NCBI RefSeq assembly: GCF_016889425.1
Contig: NZ_CP069513.1
Coordinates: 2,108,001-2,172,000 of the forward strand
Reading direction: 5' to 3'
Source: Corynebacterium amycolatum
GTDB lineage: Bacteria; Actinomycetota; Actinomycetes; Mycobacteriales; Mycobacteriaceae
DNA length: 64,000 nt
Shown here: piece by piece, positions 63,475 to 64,000 of the stretch
Layout: the number at the start of each line of letters is the position of its first letter
Position numbering within the stretch: position 1 is the stretch's first letter
Position numbers and translations under genes: made by a program
The notes under the pieces: generated by a model
The model's input: only the letters and a program-made list of their open reading frames with translations
Database searches by the model: none
Told to the model about the DNA's origin: nothing

Positions 63475-64000
63475 ATGTCCATGGAAAACCACCCCTCTCT
63501 GGGCGGCGGAAACGAAGAAGAGCAGCAGGAAAAGTCTCACCCGTCGAACGAGCCTGCAGCGACTCCGAAACGTTCGACGCGCTGGGACACGTCCCGCCCA
63601 ACCACCGCTCCTGATTTTTTGCTCTCCCGTGCGCACGGCTCCATCCGCACGCAAGGTATTGAAGAGCAGATTTCCGACCCCTGGCTCGCAGCCGAGGGAC
63701 TGCACTCGGGCATTCACAAGATGGTGGTCGGCGCCCTGCCCTTCGACTTGGACAAGCCCGCCGCCCTGACCGTTCCCCGGGAAGTCATCCGCTCCTCGCA
63801 GCCGCTGGAGCCACCCGCGCACTACCGCTGGAACGCACCGAAGCCTCACGCCAGCATCGTCGCTTACGATCCCCCGCTCGTTGAGCACGCTGAGCGCATC
63901 GCCGCAGCCATCCGCACCATCGAGTACTCGGCGCTGGAAAAGGTCGTGCTCGCGCGCGCTGTGGAACTCGAAATCGATCCCCCGATTGACCCACTCCTTC
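63475..64000 (+). CDS. Isochorismate synthase, N-terminal part (gene runs off the window)
   Basis: About 175 codons are visible. The N-terminal 45 residues are acidic and hydrophilic; the end reads TIEYSALEKVVLARAVELEI, the opening of the chorismate-binding fold in MenF/EntC/DhbC-type enzymes. It converts chorismate to isochorismate for menaquinone or a catechol siderophore; the window ends before the catalytic residues. The start is ATG 63475 or 63481; GAGGAGG lies some 15 bases upstream and AGGG lies eight bases before the second. Confidence 0.8.
   Translation, partial: MSMENHPSLGGGNEEEQQEKSHPSNEPAATPKRSTRWDTSRPTTAPDFLLSRAHGSIRTQGIEEQISDPWLAAEGLHSGIHKMVVGALPFDLDKPAALTVPREVIRSSQPLEPPAHYRWNAPKPHASIVAYDPPLVEHAERIAAAIRTIEYSALEKVVLARAVELEIDPPIDPLL

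Noticed and set aside
63427..63888. 153-codon minus-strand frame at the right edge
   Set aside because: Opposite the start of the isochorismate synthase; arginine- and glycine-rich shadow with no family features.

Overview
The window is a bacterial chromosome segment from a high-GC Gram-positive of the order Corynebacteriales, most likely a Corynebacterium. The gene order is the best evidence. Reading down the coordinates, the minus-strand backbone gltX, leuC-leuD, gpsA, ddl, thiL, ung, DAK2, recG, rsmD, coaD, sepIVA, DUF177, rnc, mutM, acyP, smc, ftsY, ffh, rpsP, rimM, trmD, rplS, lepB follows the order known from mycobacteria and corynebacteria. An IclR regulator of the LtbR type is divergent from leuC, and mutT1 and a DUF3515 protein sit in the usual places. 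The species cannot be fixed from the sequence alone.

Positions 1-8900 hold translation genes (lepB end, rplS, trmD, rimM, rpsP), an HNH endonuclease of the DUF222 family, Tex, and small membrane or hypothetical genes. Positions 9000-17400 hold the SRP pathway (ffh, ftsY), interrupted by envelope genes: a large acyltransferase-SGNH protein and two paralogous secreted proteins ending in LAxTG sorting signals. Positions 17400-38400 are mostly housekeeping: chromosome segregation (smc), ammonium and alanine uptake, DNA repair (mutM, recG, ung), RNA processing (rnc, rsmD), CoA, thiamine and cell-wall precursor synthesis, and phospholipid precursor synthesis.

Positions 38400-46300 carry a two-gene RNA-repair cassette (Pnkp and Hen1) between mutT1 and leuD, then leuDC, their divergent regulator with a palindromic operator, and an MFS transporter. 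Positions 46300-52000 are a tight five-gene minus-strand operon: two short ABC ATPases, an MFS exporter, a lipoprotein solute-binding protein and a fused two-domain permease. The layout resembles systems that export a metal chelator and re-import its metal complex, but no chelator synthesis genes are present. Positions 52000-56500 hold a TDT transporter with a divergent LysR regulator, a carboxymuconolactone-decarboxylase-like protein, an acyltransferase and a 2-hydroxyacid dehydrogenase.

Positions 56600-58850 hold five tRNA genes (three tRNA-Glu CUC, two tRNA-Gln CUG). Two tRNA-Glu copies form an 89-bp perfect direct repeat around tcdA and tatD. An AIPR-like gene, possibly phage defence, lies beside the array, followed by gltX, a TIM-barrel isomerase, an SDR oxidoreductase and the start of an isochorismate synthase.

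A pattern runs across the window: short tandem duplications with a period of about 11-16 bp, often lying on stop codons or next to gene ends. No insertion sequence, prophage, CRISPR array or rRNA gene was seen.
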